Positions 1 through 17,531 are shown, counted from the stretch's first letter. The stretch is DNA of 64,000 nucleotides from Tyto alba (GCF_018691265.1 NW_024881279.1:5175243-5239242), one strand, 5' to 3'. Numbers and translations: made by a program. Notes: generated by a model from the letters alone, not told the origin.

Positions 1-1900
1 GAGAAGGAAATACAGTGATGCCCCCGTGAGACCAGTTTCAATACTGCAAATGATTTTACACCGGAGCAAATACTGCAGAAACGTGGTCTGTAGTTCTCAG
101 AATGAGGCGGCTGTGTGAAAGCTCTGGGGCTGTGGCCCTGCTGGCCATGGAAAGCAGCATTTTCCTCGTTCGAGGCAATGCAAAAAGCCCTTGGTAACCG
201 GTTTTGGTCAGACTGGGATGCGGTGCTGAGCTCAGACTCTCACCAGGTGGGAGCTGTTCGTGGCCCTTTTATTTGCGAAAGGGCCTGAACCCAGGCAAGG
301 CGATCCCCAGGAAACCGCGGAGCAATTCACAGAGCCAGTGGCTGAACAGGCAGGTGAGATGCGAGGCCAGAAGCAGCAAGTCCGTGTGATGTGAATTCCA
401 GTACAGTTTGTTTTGGGATTTTCTTAGTTGAAAGACAAAAGTTGACCCTCCCAACATGGTGTAACAGCATAAAGGACAGATTTATTAAACATCACTGGAG
501 GCTGTACTTCTAACTGCTTTGAAAATACTTGTGGACAAACACACTTTTTTCCTGTTACTGACATGAAAATTTTGATACTTTAAAAATATGAGATATTATA
601 TATTAAAATACATTCTATAGTGCAGAGACCGAGAATCTGTAATCTCTATGCTCATCCTGATGTGCACATTCCTGTGTTAAAAATCCCCTTCTCTGCTGAA
701 AAAATTAGGGCTCTTGTATCAGGCGTTTCCTCAGGTACTTGCTCATTCATGTTTTTTCCTATTTTTTCAATCCTTTTAGTGACACCTAGTGAAATTTGTG
801 GAAAGTGCAGCTTCAGTATTTATAAGAACTGAAGCAACTGCAGTAGCACACATTGCACAATAAAATGCTGAAGTACTGCATCTTATTTCATTTATTGCCA
901 CAGTCTTTGAAGAATGATACCAGATGCATTTAAAAAATGTAAATTTGAGCCTATAGTATGGTCAAATACCTTATATATTAGAGGCAAAAAATTCATTTAC
1001 TCTTTGTTCCTTTTTAACTTTGGGTATGTGTTTAGAATGACACTTATTTAAAGTTTTGTCTTCTATTGTTGCTGCTGCTGTTCTTCTACAGCAGTCCACT
1101 TAGAAAGCTGCAAGTGTGGAGACATCTACAGAAAAAACCAAAGCTCCTTCAGGAGCTCAACCTATGCATTATTAGTATTTCATATTCAGGATACATATAT
1201 TGAGTCTTGAGCTTACTAGGAAGTCACTCAGATCTGGCTCACTCAGGGCTCTGGATGCGAAGCCCTGTTTCATCAGCAACTGAAGTTTTCAGCAGAGATG
1301 GAAAATGTGTGCCTACTCTCTGGGCGGTAGGCTAAAGACTTCAAAGGAAGAGCTTCCTCTTCCGAGCGAGCATTCGTATGCAATAGCTTTTGAACATGTA
1401 ACCTTTTCTCAAAGTACAAAAACTGTAAAGGCTTATGTTGGTATGGATTTCAGCTGTGCAAATGCTACGGCAACCAATACAAACCAGGCTCATAAATTTC
1501 TGGAAAAAATACAAAATGGCTTCAAACAGGCCAATATTAAATGACTGGAACTAGTTCAAAAAACCCCAGGCCTTGCTTGATCTAAAAGGCTTCAACCTCC
1601 CAAAGTGAACAGCCAGTTAAGTCAGATTCTGAGCAGGAGGGTCTGAAGCACCAACTGGAAAGTCTGAATGCTCACTGGAAGGAAACCTGACTGGGAGTGT
1701 TGCTGGGTGCACAGGCATGAGGTCAGGCACCCCCGAAGGTGTCTCCAGGCCACTGCTTCAGAGCCAGGATTTCACCATCCCTCTCACGGCTAACTTTTCA
1801 GAATTTAAAAAATATAGGCTTAAGGGAAAAATGAATTCAAGTACAGCAACAGTTCAAACATTTTACTAAATCAATTCACACAATTTCAAAATTGTAAATA
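1..1900. other. Intergenic sequence downstream of MACROH2A1
   Basis: AT-rich, non-coding sequence beyond the 3' end of the minus-strand gene. Short open frames here (for example 1305-1544 on the plus strand) have no recognisable domain and no splice or conservation evidence. The right edge is uncertain because the 3' end of the MACROH2A1 transcript cannot be fixed from sequence alone. A TTTATT (AATAAA on the minus strand) at about 891-896 would permit a much longer 3' UTR. Confidence 0.6.
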
Positions 1901-2245
1901 TAATTAAGGACAACAGGGTTTCTGTATTTTTTCTTCCAGATTTATCATTAAGACAATAAACAAACACAAATTAGGTTTATAGCATCTGTTCTTTTAAAAA
2001 ATGAAAGGAACACCACTCGATGTATTGATAAAGCACCACAACACAGTTACAAAATAGGGTCGGCCTGTTTCTTTCACAAGTAAAAGACTACATACTTCTA
2101 ACAGCTTTCTGCTTCAATCCATACTTCATTAAAATAAAACTATAAAATCTCCTAGATTACACTAAGTTCAGACGATGCCTGGTATACAGTGCATTAACAG
2201 CAGTAATGCCAACTATCAGTGCCAACATAAAACATTTTAGAAAGT

Positions 2246-2310
2246 AAAAACAAAACAAACAAAAAAAAACCCCAGAACAAAATAAAACAAAACAAAACAA
2301 CAAAAAATCC
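2246..2310 (-). repeat. A/C-rich tract, U-rich GUUUU repeats in the 3' UTR
   Basis: The plus strand is almost only A with single C interruptions (AAAAC/AAAC units). In the transcript this becomes repeated GUUU and GUUUU units plus an uninterrupted U run. Such tracts bind U- and GU-rich element proteins (ELAV/HuR and CELF families), and the tract could equally be the downstream element of the proximal poly(A) signal at 2314-2319. The sequence shows only the composition; either role is inference. Confidence 0.6.
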
Positions 2311-2313
2311 ACC

Positions 2314-2319
2314 TTTATT
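2314..2319 (-). terminator. Candidate proximal poly(A) signal AATAAA
   Basis: The plus strand reads TTTATT, so the transcript reads AAUAAA, about 109 nt after the stop codon. The next 60 nt of transcript are very U- and GU-rich, as expected of a downstream element. It is the only canonical hexamer I see within 1 kb of the stop. Use in vivo is not shown. Confidence 0.4.
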
Positions 2320-2427
2320 CCCCTAATGAGCAAAATTTAAAATAAGGGATGCTCTGCTTCACAATGAGTTAAGGATTTGGGGAGGACGATGGGTAGAAGA
2401 GGGGGCTGGTACTGTAGCTTTCTAGGC

Positions 2428-7322
<4,895 letters not shown>

Positions 7323-8104
7323 TTACAATAGCAAACAATTGACAGACATTCCTTTAGCCCCTGTGAATGTTTTAGATTACAAATCACAGAGCCTTAAAAT
7401 ATAACAACATGATTACAGAGACTTTGTATTTTCCATTTCCAGCTGCACTTTGCTGTGGTAATTTATAAATCATTGCTATAATCGAGCTTATTTTAGAGAG
7501 AGCAAGAATTCATGGCTGACATCAAAGGAAACACATTTATGTTGGGGATTGTACAAACTTGTGTAACATCTAAGGAAAAAGGCAGCGATCTGTTAGAACG
7601 CAAACCCATTCAAGGGATGATCTTGCTTTGGTTCGGCTTATTGCAGAGCTATGGTAAATATCAGGATGCTGGACAGTTGCAAAGAGTTATAGCTTGTGTG
7701 ACCTTCAGCTATTCCTCCTAAATACAGTTTGTTTAGCTAGCTTCTGATCACACTGCCGCCCAGACTGGATCAGTTCAGAGCTATTAGTGCTCTGCAAACT
7801 GGTGAGGAAGGCTGGAAAAGAGGTGAATTAAGATTTTTGCTTTATTCCCAGCTTTGTTTCTGAGTAACTGTAAAGAAATCATTTTGTGTGATTTCAAGAC
7901 TTTGAGCCTGGTCTTATTAGAGCTTTTTTGTCATCCAAAATCACTTAAACAATGCTGGTTTGAGTTCATCTCTTTCATCACATTCTTGACAGATGGTTGG
8001 AGAGGGTGCATTTATAGATTTACAATGATTCGCACTGTTTACGGACCAAGAGGCAAGGCTTTGTATGTACAAAGAAATGAAGAAGAATTTTTACCAAGTT
8101 AATT

Positions 8105-8400
8105 GTATATTATCACCACGATACTACCATGGTCGTGTGGGCACCCAGAGGGTGCAGCAGAACCTGCCTACAAGCTACTGACAGTCAGGGCTCCTCCAGG
8201 CGAGAGGCCGTGTCTCAGGAGAGCACGTTCTGGGTTCACACTTCCCATCCCCAAGCGACAACAGACCGTGCTCCACCTGGCAGAAAACAGGCTAAGGGGA
8301 TCGCTGCCATTTCTGAGAGCACAGGTCTGGGGTTGCAATTAAGAACTTGTAACTTTGGTTTGTTAACAAAAAAAAAAAAAAAAAAAAAAAAGAAAAAAAA
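8105..8400 (+). repeat. GC-richer block ending in a long poly(A) tract, possible retroposed copy
   Basis: About 260 bp of sequence clearly richer in G and C than the surrounding intron ends abruptly in a run of about 25 A followed by GA-rich sequence to 8400. A sharp composition change with a 3' A tail is what a small processed retrocopy looks like. I recognise no parent gene, see no AATAAA just before the tail, and find no clear target-site duplication. The identification is therefore weak. Confidence 0.3.
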
Positions 8401-8572
8401 GAAGTAAGAAAAACACCCTAGTCACAAGCTGTGGGAAGAAAAACACCTAGTTGAAATCTCATGAGAGCGTACACTAAACCTCCCTAAAGAGTCAGCCCCC
8501 TAACACACATGCTTTGGGATATGATCATACGCAGCCACAAAAGTGTAGGTATAAAAAGGCAGCTTATGTCTT

Positions 8573-8592
8573 AAAAAAAAAAAAAAAAAAAA
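8573..8592 (+). repeat. Poly(A) tract
   Basis: Uninterrupted A run of 20, with further A-rich sequence for 40 bases after it. Length is likely polymorphic and prone to assembly error. Confidence 0.85.
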
Positions 8593-10280
8593 TACCAATA
8601 ATTACAAAAAAAAAATTAAAAATTAGGTTTGCAAAGGTGCTTAGAGGCCAGAAATCTTCTACTCCATTCTGGAATGTTTATGAGGCACTTTGTTATTTAA
8701 CTATAGTAGAAATAACTCTTGGAGCACAATCATCGCATATGGATACTATCCTGTAGCTGCTGCAGGAAAGAGAAAATAGACTTTGCCATATGGCATTCTG
8801 ACTGGAGGTCAACCAGAAGAGAACATTTTGAAGGACAATGGAAGCACAAGCATTTACGTTCTTATGGGTTTGCATATTCTCAACATGTTGAATAGCCTCA
8901 GTGTTAGGCAATGTTAATTTGTCATAATGTGCAACTAAAATGTTGGCAGATTTAGGATACATCATAAATCCAAGAAAAATCTATTAAAAGCAGCTGACAT
9001 ATCTCTAGTCAGATGTGAAGTGTAGATAATATCTTCATCCTAAAAGAATAAAACACTGTATTGATACACATCATCAACTTTAATATTTCTCAGGGAGTGT
9101 TTTCTAGGGAAGTCATTAATTAACTCATTAGGATTCTGTTGAGGACAACTGTTAATTACCAAGAGCCCTTCAAATTTGAATTCACTTAAGTTTGCAGTCC
9201 CTTATTTCAAATGCAAATGCTCTGAAAGGGGAAGTCAGTTATGCTTTTGCTGTAGTAACAGAAAGAGAGAACCATGGACACGTTCTGTGCTAGTTACAAT
9301 TATATTCCAGGTAAGGATCCTGCTTATTGGTTGAGTAAAGGGATACCCATATAACTGAGAAATCTGAAAACTGTATCTGTATGATTGAGAAATTGATGTG
9401 TATCAATTCTCTAGAGTCCTCCAACAAGTCCCTAACAGCCAGTTTCTCCTGGTGTAGTGTAGAGCTCCCCACGCGATAAGACGGCCAAGTGGCCCTCAGA
9501 TCTGAGGGATGCATCGATGGCTGAGAAAAAAAATCTGTTCTCTCCAACTTGCAAACTATTTGTAGGCAGTTTGGTATGAGCTGATAAGGAATACTGTACG
9601 GAAGGAAAAAAAAAAAAAAAGTCATTGATTCTACATACTTTTGCAGCACAAGAATTCCAAGAAAAACTTATTAAAAATTTTAAAAAGCACAGGAAAAAAC
9701 CCAACATATTAAGCATCAGAAGTAAACAGTTGTAATTTTTCCTGTCAGAGCTGGTCTTACATCTCCCCTTCAGCTTTAGTTAGAATTCGTTTACAAAACC
9801 GCGCACACTGTATTTATTTTTATAGCATAAACACAGATGGCAGAATCAGCCTTCTATATGAACAACATGTATCAGCAATTTCACAGATGGTGTAAAATTA
9901 TGTATCGCCATTACCAAACTTTATTACTCATATAGTAGATTTTTCTCAGATATTACATAAATTTTGATAACTAGGCATCAAAAAGTCGTAAGCTTTTACA
10001 GTGATGATTTTGGCACTGATTAAACAAAGTACCCAAGCAGATGCTTAACTTCAAGCACGTGCTTAAGTTCAGTGAAAGTCAGTGGCATTGCAGCAAAGCA
10101 GATGTTGAACAGAGTTGGACTCGACTCTTCTGAAAATAAGCATCTCATTAATTGCTTTTCTGAACTGTGCCCTTAATAATCAGCATCCATTGTGTGTGCG
10201 TGTACCTGTGAACAGCCTGCTTTCACTTGTAACATTACATCACTACACCATTCCCCGGATGCTTTGGTAAAGGTTCCTTA

Positions 10281-10646
<366 letters not shown>

Positions 10647-10734
10647 TCACTCTAGAGTTTTCTGCCCAAACATTTTTTGGGGACTGCAAAGTAAGATCTA
10701 AACCTTTTGGGACTTCAGAATTAGCTAGTCATTA

Positions 10735-10800
10735 AAAACAACAACAACAACAACAGAAAGAAAAAACCAAAAAAGACAACCCTAACAACCCAAAAACCTC
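10735..10800 (+). repeat. (AAC)n and A/C-rich simple repeat
   Basis: About six AAC units followed by A-rich sequence with C interruptions. This is simple-sequence DNA of a type scattered through the window (also near 11350-11400, 38640-38675 and 51300-51330). No function is inferred. Confidence 0.75.
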
Positions 10801-11052
10801 ACATTGGTATCCCTTGCTAACATTCTCAGACTCCGATTTTAATGTCAAAACCTCTGACATGACGTCCCTACCTCCTTCCTTATCATGAGCATCTCAGTGT
10901 GAAATGTTCCAGAAGAATGTGCTAGCTCAAGAGTGGTGGAAGGTTCCTAATTCCTTCCCCTAAGATTCATTTCCCCTCTCTCTTACAAATTGTTTTAAAG
11001 AGCCATTTGCCACAATAAGAATTTGAAACTCACCTGATCTTGGTCCCTGACC

Positions 11053-11066
11053 CCAACAGGTGGCAC
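11053..11066 (+). promoter_or_regulatory. CTCF-like motif
   Basis: CCAACAGGTGGCAC matches the CTCF core consensus CCASYAGRKGGCRS at 13 of 14 positions by eye (A instead of C/G at position 4). It lies 3.4 kb downstream of the macroH2A1.1 exon and 0.5 kb upstream of exon 7 in transcription order. Motif matches of this kind arise by chance in long sequence, so occupancy is unproven. Confidence 0.35.
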
Positions 11067-14000
11067 CAGGAATGAAACAGTCTCGTGAGTGCAGCGGGCT
11101 GCTTTACTTGGTAACTGCCCAGCTTGTTGAGCCACCTTTAACCAAGAGGAAGAGCCTCAGAAATAAGGAGAATCTCTAAGGAACATATTCCTCCAATGAA
11201 CTTCTCTAACTACAGCTAAGGAGCTGGACAAAGTCATTCTGGGAGGAGAAGAGCTGTGCAATGTTTCAGGGCAACCAAAAGGTATGCTGTTTACAAAGGC
11301 AGTCCATCACTAAATGGTTTAGATCTTATTTTGCAGCTCTAGTTTTAAATATTTATATAAAAAAAAACAAACCAAAAAACCAAAACAAAAACAGCCCAAG
11401 AAAGCATTTTCCTAACTACATAAGCAACCCACATAATTTTGCACTGTGCATATAATTATAAAGGTAATAAGTAAAAAGCAGTGATATCATAAAGGCTCTG
11501 ATTTATTACTTTGAAAACTGATTTCCAAAAATTCAGAACTAGCATCTCTAAAGATCTAGACATTTATTTGGTGAAACCCCTTACTTTCACTGATGAAGAA
11601 AGAAAAAATGCATTTTCTGATGGAAGTGCACATACTATATGCTCAAGGAAGCAGAGCCCTTCCCCCAAGATTCAGTTTACTGAATAGATCTCATTATAGC
11701 TCTAAGAACTAAGAGGACTGCAAGATGCTTTTGTTTTGACACCATTGCTAAATTTCTTTCAAAACGAAGATTAAAAGTTGAAAACAATGCATTTGTTTGT
11801 TCATTCAAGAACTGACTCTGTGACCCTGCCTCTACTTTGCTATTGGCAGTTTATTGCTTTTGGGGTACAAAAGCTGAGGACAATTAGAAAATGTACGCCT
11901 TTTGTTGGTGGTTTGTTTTTTTTTTTTTTTTCATAACCAATTCACAGTGGGTGTTTGCCAAAAGCTGGACTCCAAGCTTTTTTATAGAAATACTTTGGTC
12001 TAGGTTTATTCAGACAGACTCCTCACTAAGAATTTTCTGAAACTCAGTTACCTATCCCTGTGCAACTGAGTGGAAGGCACCACCTTACAAATCTCTTAGA
12101 AAAGACAGTAATGGCTTTATTTGTAGCAGCAAGGTGTCTTAGGAGGGTGTGCTAGGAAAGGAGATCCACCCCGGCACGGAGGTGCAAAGGCAGCGATACA
12201 GCAGATGCCCCCCACACGGTGCCCTTGGCTGAACCAGGCTAGCAGACGTGGCTGACACCAGGGCCTTGTAAAATCACTCTGACAGAAGAGGGATGGGGAG
12301 GGAAAGAAACAGTCTTCCATTCTAGTTATAGTCATCTTGTATGTATTTCAATATCGTTCCTATTTATATTTGTATATATTCCAGTTATATTCCCCTTGAG
12401 TCCATGAACTCAGATCAGTCCTAAAACCCATGACATTCATAATCCTTAATTTCTCCTGTTTCAAGGGGAAACATAATTAAGCCTTGTGTAGAACCTAGGA
12501 ACAGAAAAGATCTATTAAGTAGGTCATTTCTTTGCCATTGCAAAGCTGTTGTACATTTAATGGAATTTAGCCTGGTTTGGTTTAATTCAATCCAGAAGGA
12601 TCAGCTTTTTCACTTCTACTGGGAATTAATTTATAATTAAAAGCAATGAACAACCCTGTCAGTTTACTTCACTGAGCTCTCTTCTTGCAGATCTGGTACA
12701 AAGAAGAGCAAAAGTAGTATTTGGTATGAATCTGTAAGGTTTTCTGCATTTACTCCTCAATTATGTTCTTCTGATTAACGGTGAGGGTTTATATTGAAAT
12801 TACATTGCAGAACTATGTTGTAAATTAGCTTCATCTGGGAAAGGGCATACTGTACTTAACCATTTTCCACTACATTAGCAAGTTTCTTGATGGAAGTCTT
12901 GCTTCACAGCTCCAAGGTTAGTAGCTTATTTGCTCACAGGCATAAATATGTGTCACTCCCATGAGAATAAGATCATTATCTCATGCTCTCCAAGCAGGCA
13001 TTGGTATCAGTGTTGAAAACAGCGTTAGCAGAAATTTAGGCTCTAAAATTCTCAGGATAAGCCCCCAGTACATTTAAATTGTTAGGGAAAAAAAAACAAC
13101 AAAAATTAAAAAAAAAAATTTTAGATGGGTAAAAGTTAATCATTGGAAGCTAAGCATTTGTGCACTTCTATTCTTTCTTACAGCAGTCAGAGGCAACAGG
13201 AACCTACACTAAGGAATAAGCAGTACAGCTTCAAGAGATAATTTTCTTTGTAGAGTAGCAAAGCATTTCTTTGTCAAAGGGTAACAGACAAACACATTAG
13301 CTAAATGGGTCTGACAGACTTTAGAAGCATATTCTTCAGATAGAGGGTTTTAAGACACTTTTATTTTAATGTCTCTGCATAATGTTTAGCCAGCCAAGTC
13401 ACAGCTGTTCCGGCCCAACAGGCTATACAGAGCTGCATTTGTCTACGTGTTACTCAGAAAGTAGCCCCTTCAGAAAGAGTGGGTGTTGTAGGAGACGCCA
13501 GCTCTGCAGCAGGACGTGTGTCCCTCCAAGTCAGGACTGAAATGGGGCCTCCGGCATGGAGGGAGACCATTCGTGCAGCGATGATGAGTTACAATGAGAT
13601 GTGGAACAGCCACTGGGATCCGGTGACTTTTTTTTTTAAGCGTGGTAGGTCATCACCATTACCAGCAACATCTGTATTCAGCCCAAATTCTGATTTGCCT
13701 TCTCAAATTACCACGGCAGTTCAGTTAAAGTAGTGCTACCCTTTTACAAAATCCTTCAAAATACTGTACGCAGAGAGGGGGTACTGCTAAGATAAGAGTT
13801 ACTCAAGGGACCCTTAATATACTGAATTAAGATGTCTGTCATGTTTTCTATTGTGTCTTCTCTTGTCAGTGTGGCTTAGATGACTGACTGCCTGAAAAAT
13901 GTACGTATCATCACTAGCCATGCGCTTGTGGGTGTGAGGACCATTGGGCAGGGCTATGAAGGTAATCGGTCCGTAAGGTAAAACACAAAAAAAGTAACCA

Positions 14001-14319
14001 ATCTGAAGAGTTCAGAAAATACAGATGGGCTAGATCCAGCACGTCAGATGTGAACATCTGAAACTTGGCATGGAGAGGGTGTACTGGAACTGGTTAGAAA
14101 TCTAAAGATCAAGACTCAAACCACATTCAAGACAGGCATTTAGCATGTCAAACAAACAATGTGGTAATTCATTTTCCTTGGTCACATGCCTGCACTGAAC
14201 GTACTGTTCCTGCCCTTCAAATTTTGGCGGTGCATTCTATTGTTACTTCTGAAAGTCTGATTTGGTGATAAAAATCAAAAATGCCTACTGAGTTTGCAAT
14301 TATTACTTTCTTTTTATTA

Positions 14320-14529
<210 letters not shown>

Positions 14530-16019
14530 CTACAACAGGTAAACAGATGTATATCAACCACGTTGGACAGAGACCCAGCACAGGCTCTACATTTACACAT
14601 GTACCAACGTCCATATTTTCCTACCTTTACATCTCCAAACCTTGCGCCAAAGGAGTATGCTGAGTTGTGTGTGCAGGTGTGTGTAGAGAAAGGGGTGTAG
14701 GGAACAGGAGGAGGAATATTGAGTATGACATGATCAAATAAATGTTAAAATGACAAGTCAGAGCAATCACATGAGATCATTTCCAAAGTTTTAAAATCAG
14801 CTAATACCCCATTTCACTTTGCAGAAACCTAGAACAACCAGTTCCCCACAGAGCATGACACTAAAATATGGAATCTGTTTAAAAAAGAAATTCAGGATCA
14901 TCAAGCCAAACAAAATAACTAGTTTCTCCATTTTGTCAGCATCAATAAGCTGACAGGCACTAATCTTCATCTGTGTAGTGATTCATCATTTTGTTTCTAA
15001 AAATGACAGTCTCCTTCATATGGAGGAAACCATGTATTTGCAGACAGGGTTGCACTGAATTTGCCTTAAAAACATAAATGATCGATCTGATATTTTTAAG
15101 GTAAGGCATATTTTCTAATTATGTGCTGGAATGGCTGAGACACTTGTAAAAATATATATGTTTCTGAGAAAGGCTGATTTAAAAATTAGCCTTCTTAAGT
15201 CTTTTTCTTGTTAAATTACTTGTGTACATTCCCGTAGGAAATGCAGTAGTAGAAGAATTATGGGTTCTATTCCATTAAGGAAGTTTTAAAAAAAGACAGC
15301 AGCAGGTATAATGAAACAGGATGAGATGGCAGTATATAATGTATAAAAGTTAATTTTTCTTTTACTTTTGCTGAAGAACAGACTTGTTGAAAAAGGATTT
15401 TTTTTCTTTTTCAATCTGGAACAAGATAGAAGCTTTAAAGCGATCCACCAACTATGATAGTATCTACAAGTTCAGTGTGGTATAATGTCTGTATTTGTTT
15501 TCAGCTGAATGTGAAAGTGGCAGGGAGTAATTGAAGCATAATGGAAACAAATTATTTGACTGAATTAAACATGAAATCAAGGTAGAAAAGATTTGAGGAT
15601 AGTTAATTATTTAATCATTCCTCTTTTAAAAATGTATGCCTACTCTGAATATCAGAAAAAATCCCAGGATTGCAGTTAGAATGGAGAAACTGCTTATTTT
15701 GAAAACAACCTGACAAGAAAGTATTTTAGTCCTCAAAGTATCCAAATAAGAAACCCCCCAAAATAGCTAACAGTCACATATGATCATTATGGAAAAGAAT
15801 TTAAATGATTTGTTTTAACTGAAATCAACTTGAAGACTAGCAATAGCTGCAAGTATTCAGATTTGGTGAAAAAGTCTTTTGAGTGTAGTTCTTCATCAAA
15901 ACAGAACCTGGAATATTTTAATTTCTGCTCTTACTGAATGTATGAAGCCCTAGGGAGTAAATTCTGGGTTCCATAATTTCCATGTGACCGTTAGTTGTGT
16001 CAACCCATGCCCCATTTAC
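14530..16019 (-). other. MACROH2A1: Intron between the two mutually exclusive exons
   Basis: A 1.5 kb AT-rich stretch separating the 1.2 exon from the 1.1 exon. It contains an ACTAAC motif on the transcript strand 24 nt after the 1.2 donor (15990-15995). The 3' end before the 1.1 exon has a weak pyrimidine tract. Splicing within this interval would join both exons and shift the frame. Confidence 0.85.
15990..15995 (-). promoter_or_regulatory. ACTAAC motif, candidate QKI site next to the 1.2 donor
   Basis: The plus strand reads GTTAGT, so the pre-mRNA reads ACUAAC, the high-affinity core of the Quaking response element. It lies 24 nt past the 5' splice site of the macroH2A1.2 exon. QKI is an established regulator of this exon choice in mammals, favouring macroH2A1.1. 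Whether this copy is bound is not shown. Confidence 0.45.
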
Positions 16020-16119
16020 CTAGGTCATCTTTAAGGTCAATGTCAGCATTGGTAGGATTGATAATGGCCTCCACCTCGAAGCCGGCTAAATTACTGATTT
16101 CACTGTGAATAAGGTTCAG
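16020..16119 (-). CDS. MACROH2A1: MACROH2A1 alternative exon, macroH2A1.2 form
   Basis: Encodes residues 197-229 plus the first base of Gly230, reading LNLIHSEISNLAGFEVEAII followed by NPTNADIDLKDDL. This version is three residues longer than the 1.1 exon, has Glu203 in place of Asp203, and carries Asp-Leu-Lys-Asp-Asp where 1.1 has the Gly-Gly ligand loop. In mammals these changes abolish ADP-ribose binding. Length is 100 nt, phase 0 to 1. The acceptor at 16120-16121 follows a strong pyrimidine run (TTTTCTTTTCAG). The donor is GTAAATG. Confidence 0.96.
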
Positions 16120-16620
16120 CTGAAAAGAAAAGCATGAGGTGGGAAATAACAGGACAGCTGGGAAATCACAGAGAAGCTGCAGAAAAGTGAGCTTTGCAAC
16201 ACAGATGGAGATAGCATCACTGCAAACAAATATGCAAAATAAAAGGCAGGTCATAAAGGAGGGTTGTTATCCAAAAAAAATTCAAACACAAGACTCAAAC
16301 ATTGTTCACACTGGGAGGACATGAAGGGACCTACTAACAAGCTCTGTTTTGGCTTTATGTTGGCCGCTATTTGGGATTCTTACTTTGGCATTATAAGGGG
16401 GTATTTGTTTCTCCTCAAAGTATAGATGAAAGACACCCTAATAATTTCTTAAGCATCAACTGCAGGAATGTGCCATGACTGCTCAGCACTGAAGATAGAT
16501 AAAAGCTGATGCTCTTCCTCCTTTAACTCAGCAAACATGAGCACATCTTTGAGAACACACACACATGTCTCCAGTAATTCCTCCATCCTAACAAGGGGAC
16601 ATGTTTCTTTTTCTTTCCTT

Positions 16621-16626
16621 GTTAGT
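16621..16626 (-). promoter_or_regulatory. ACTAAC motif upstream of the 1.2 exon
   Basis: Second ACUAAC on the pre-mRNA strand, about 500 nt before the macroH2A1.2 exon. With 15990-15995 it brackets that exon. The hexamer is expected by chance every few kilobases, so this copy alone is weak evidence. Confidence 0.25.
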
Positions 16627-17485
16627 GGCCACCATATTCTGCACTGCAGGCACTTCAGTTTTCATTTGCACAGTTCTGTTGCCTTTGTGAATGGCTGGGG
16701 AAGCCCTGTAAGCAGGCACTAATATGTACTTATTGCTCCTAGCTTTTATTTTATTTGCTTTACTTCCTTCTGTCACTGATGAAAACAGAGATTTTAACCC
16801 CGTCCACTAATGGCCATTAACTCCTCTCATCAACACCCAGGTATTTAAAGCGTGCTTCTCAATTGCTGTCTGAATCATTACAAAATCAGAAGGATTTCTC
16901 ATGGCCATACAGTAGAGGTGAGGAAGTTAGCACAGATATCTAGAGATTAACTTCACATCTGCAGTATACGTTCTTAAAACAATTAATGAAATATGAGGAA
17001 GTGCAGATTTCAACTTCTAGCAACACATTTTGAGCAAGACTTACGAACTAATACATAAAATAAGAAGCAAGGGTAACAAACTGATCCTGCTGTGCCATAC
17101 TGGTGAGGACTTTTTTTGGAAGCTCTTAGATGTGTAAGGTGATAGCACAATTTGCTTACTGCTGACAGTTCGGGTGTCTCACAGTATGTGACCCACACCA
17201 CAGAAAGAACTCCGTAATTTGAAGGAAACTGAGGTGAATGCCAAACCTGGCAAAAGTCAAAACTACCATAGCTGACGGGTATGTGCAGAAGCTTTGTGAC
17301 AGGGGTCGTGGCACTGCTTTGTAGCCAGTGTTGGGAAGTCTGATTTCACACCAAGTTTACTACCACCAAAACTTAAACCACTTTAAAGTGCAAAAAATTT
17401 TTCAGACTTTCACATGGGGAGATACATTATGTACATCATAAATTATGCTTCTGTCCACAATATGCATTTAAAGTGATTGTTTCAG

Positions 17486-17531
17486 TAGGCAATATGGAAA
17501 GTAATTGTTGATTAGGCAATATGGAAAGTAA
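17486..17531. repeat. Tandem duplication, 27-bp period
   Basis: The 19-mer TAGGCAATATGGAAAGTAA occurs at 17486 and again at 17513. A simple local duplication inside an intron. Confidence 0.8.

Larger units (their letters stand above)
1940..2427 (-). other. MACROH2A1: MACROH2A1 3' untranslated region (3' end approximate)
   Basis: Sequence following the stop codon at 2428-2430. On the mRNA strand it begins with a short mixed stretch, then passes through a long U-rich, GUUUU-repeat tract at about 2246-2310, and continues into AT-rich sequence. Possible cleavage signals are an AATAAA at 2314-2319, which would give a UTR of only about 130 nt, a TATAAA variant at 1976-1981 followed by GU-rich sequence, and a GATAAA variant at 1941-1946. 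I favour an end near 1.9-2.0 kb because related genes have a UTR of several hundred bases, but this is inference. Confidence 0.55.

Noticed and set aside
1305..1544. 79-codon plus-strand frame downstream of the gene
   Set aside because: No domain, no context, length expected by chance in this window.
9290..9716. Overlapping minus-strand frames of 119 and 94 codons
   Set aside because: Both run through an A-rich tract giving phenylalanine runs; no domain.
10110..10130. GTTGGACTCGA-like string resembling part of the avian CR1 LINE 3' region
   Set aside because: The neighbouring CR1 sequence and the terminal octamer repeats are absent.
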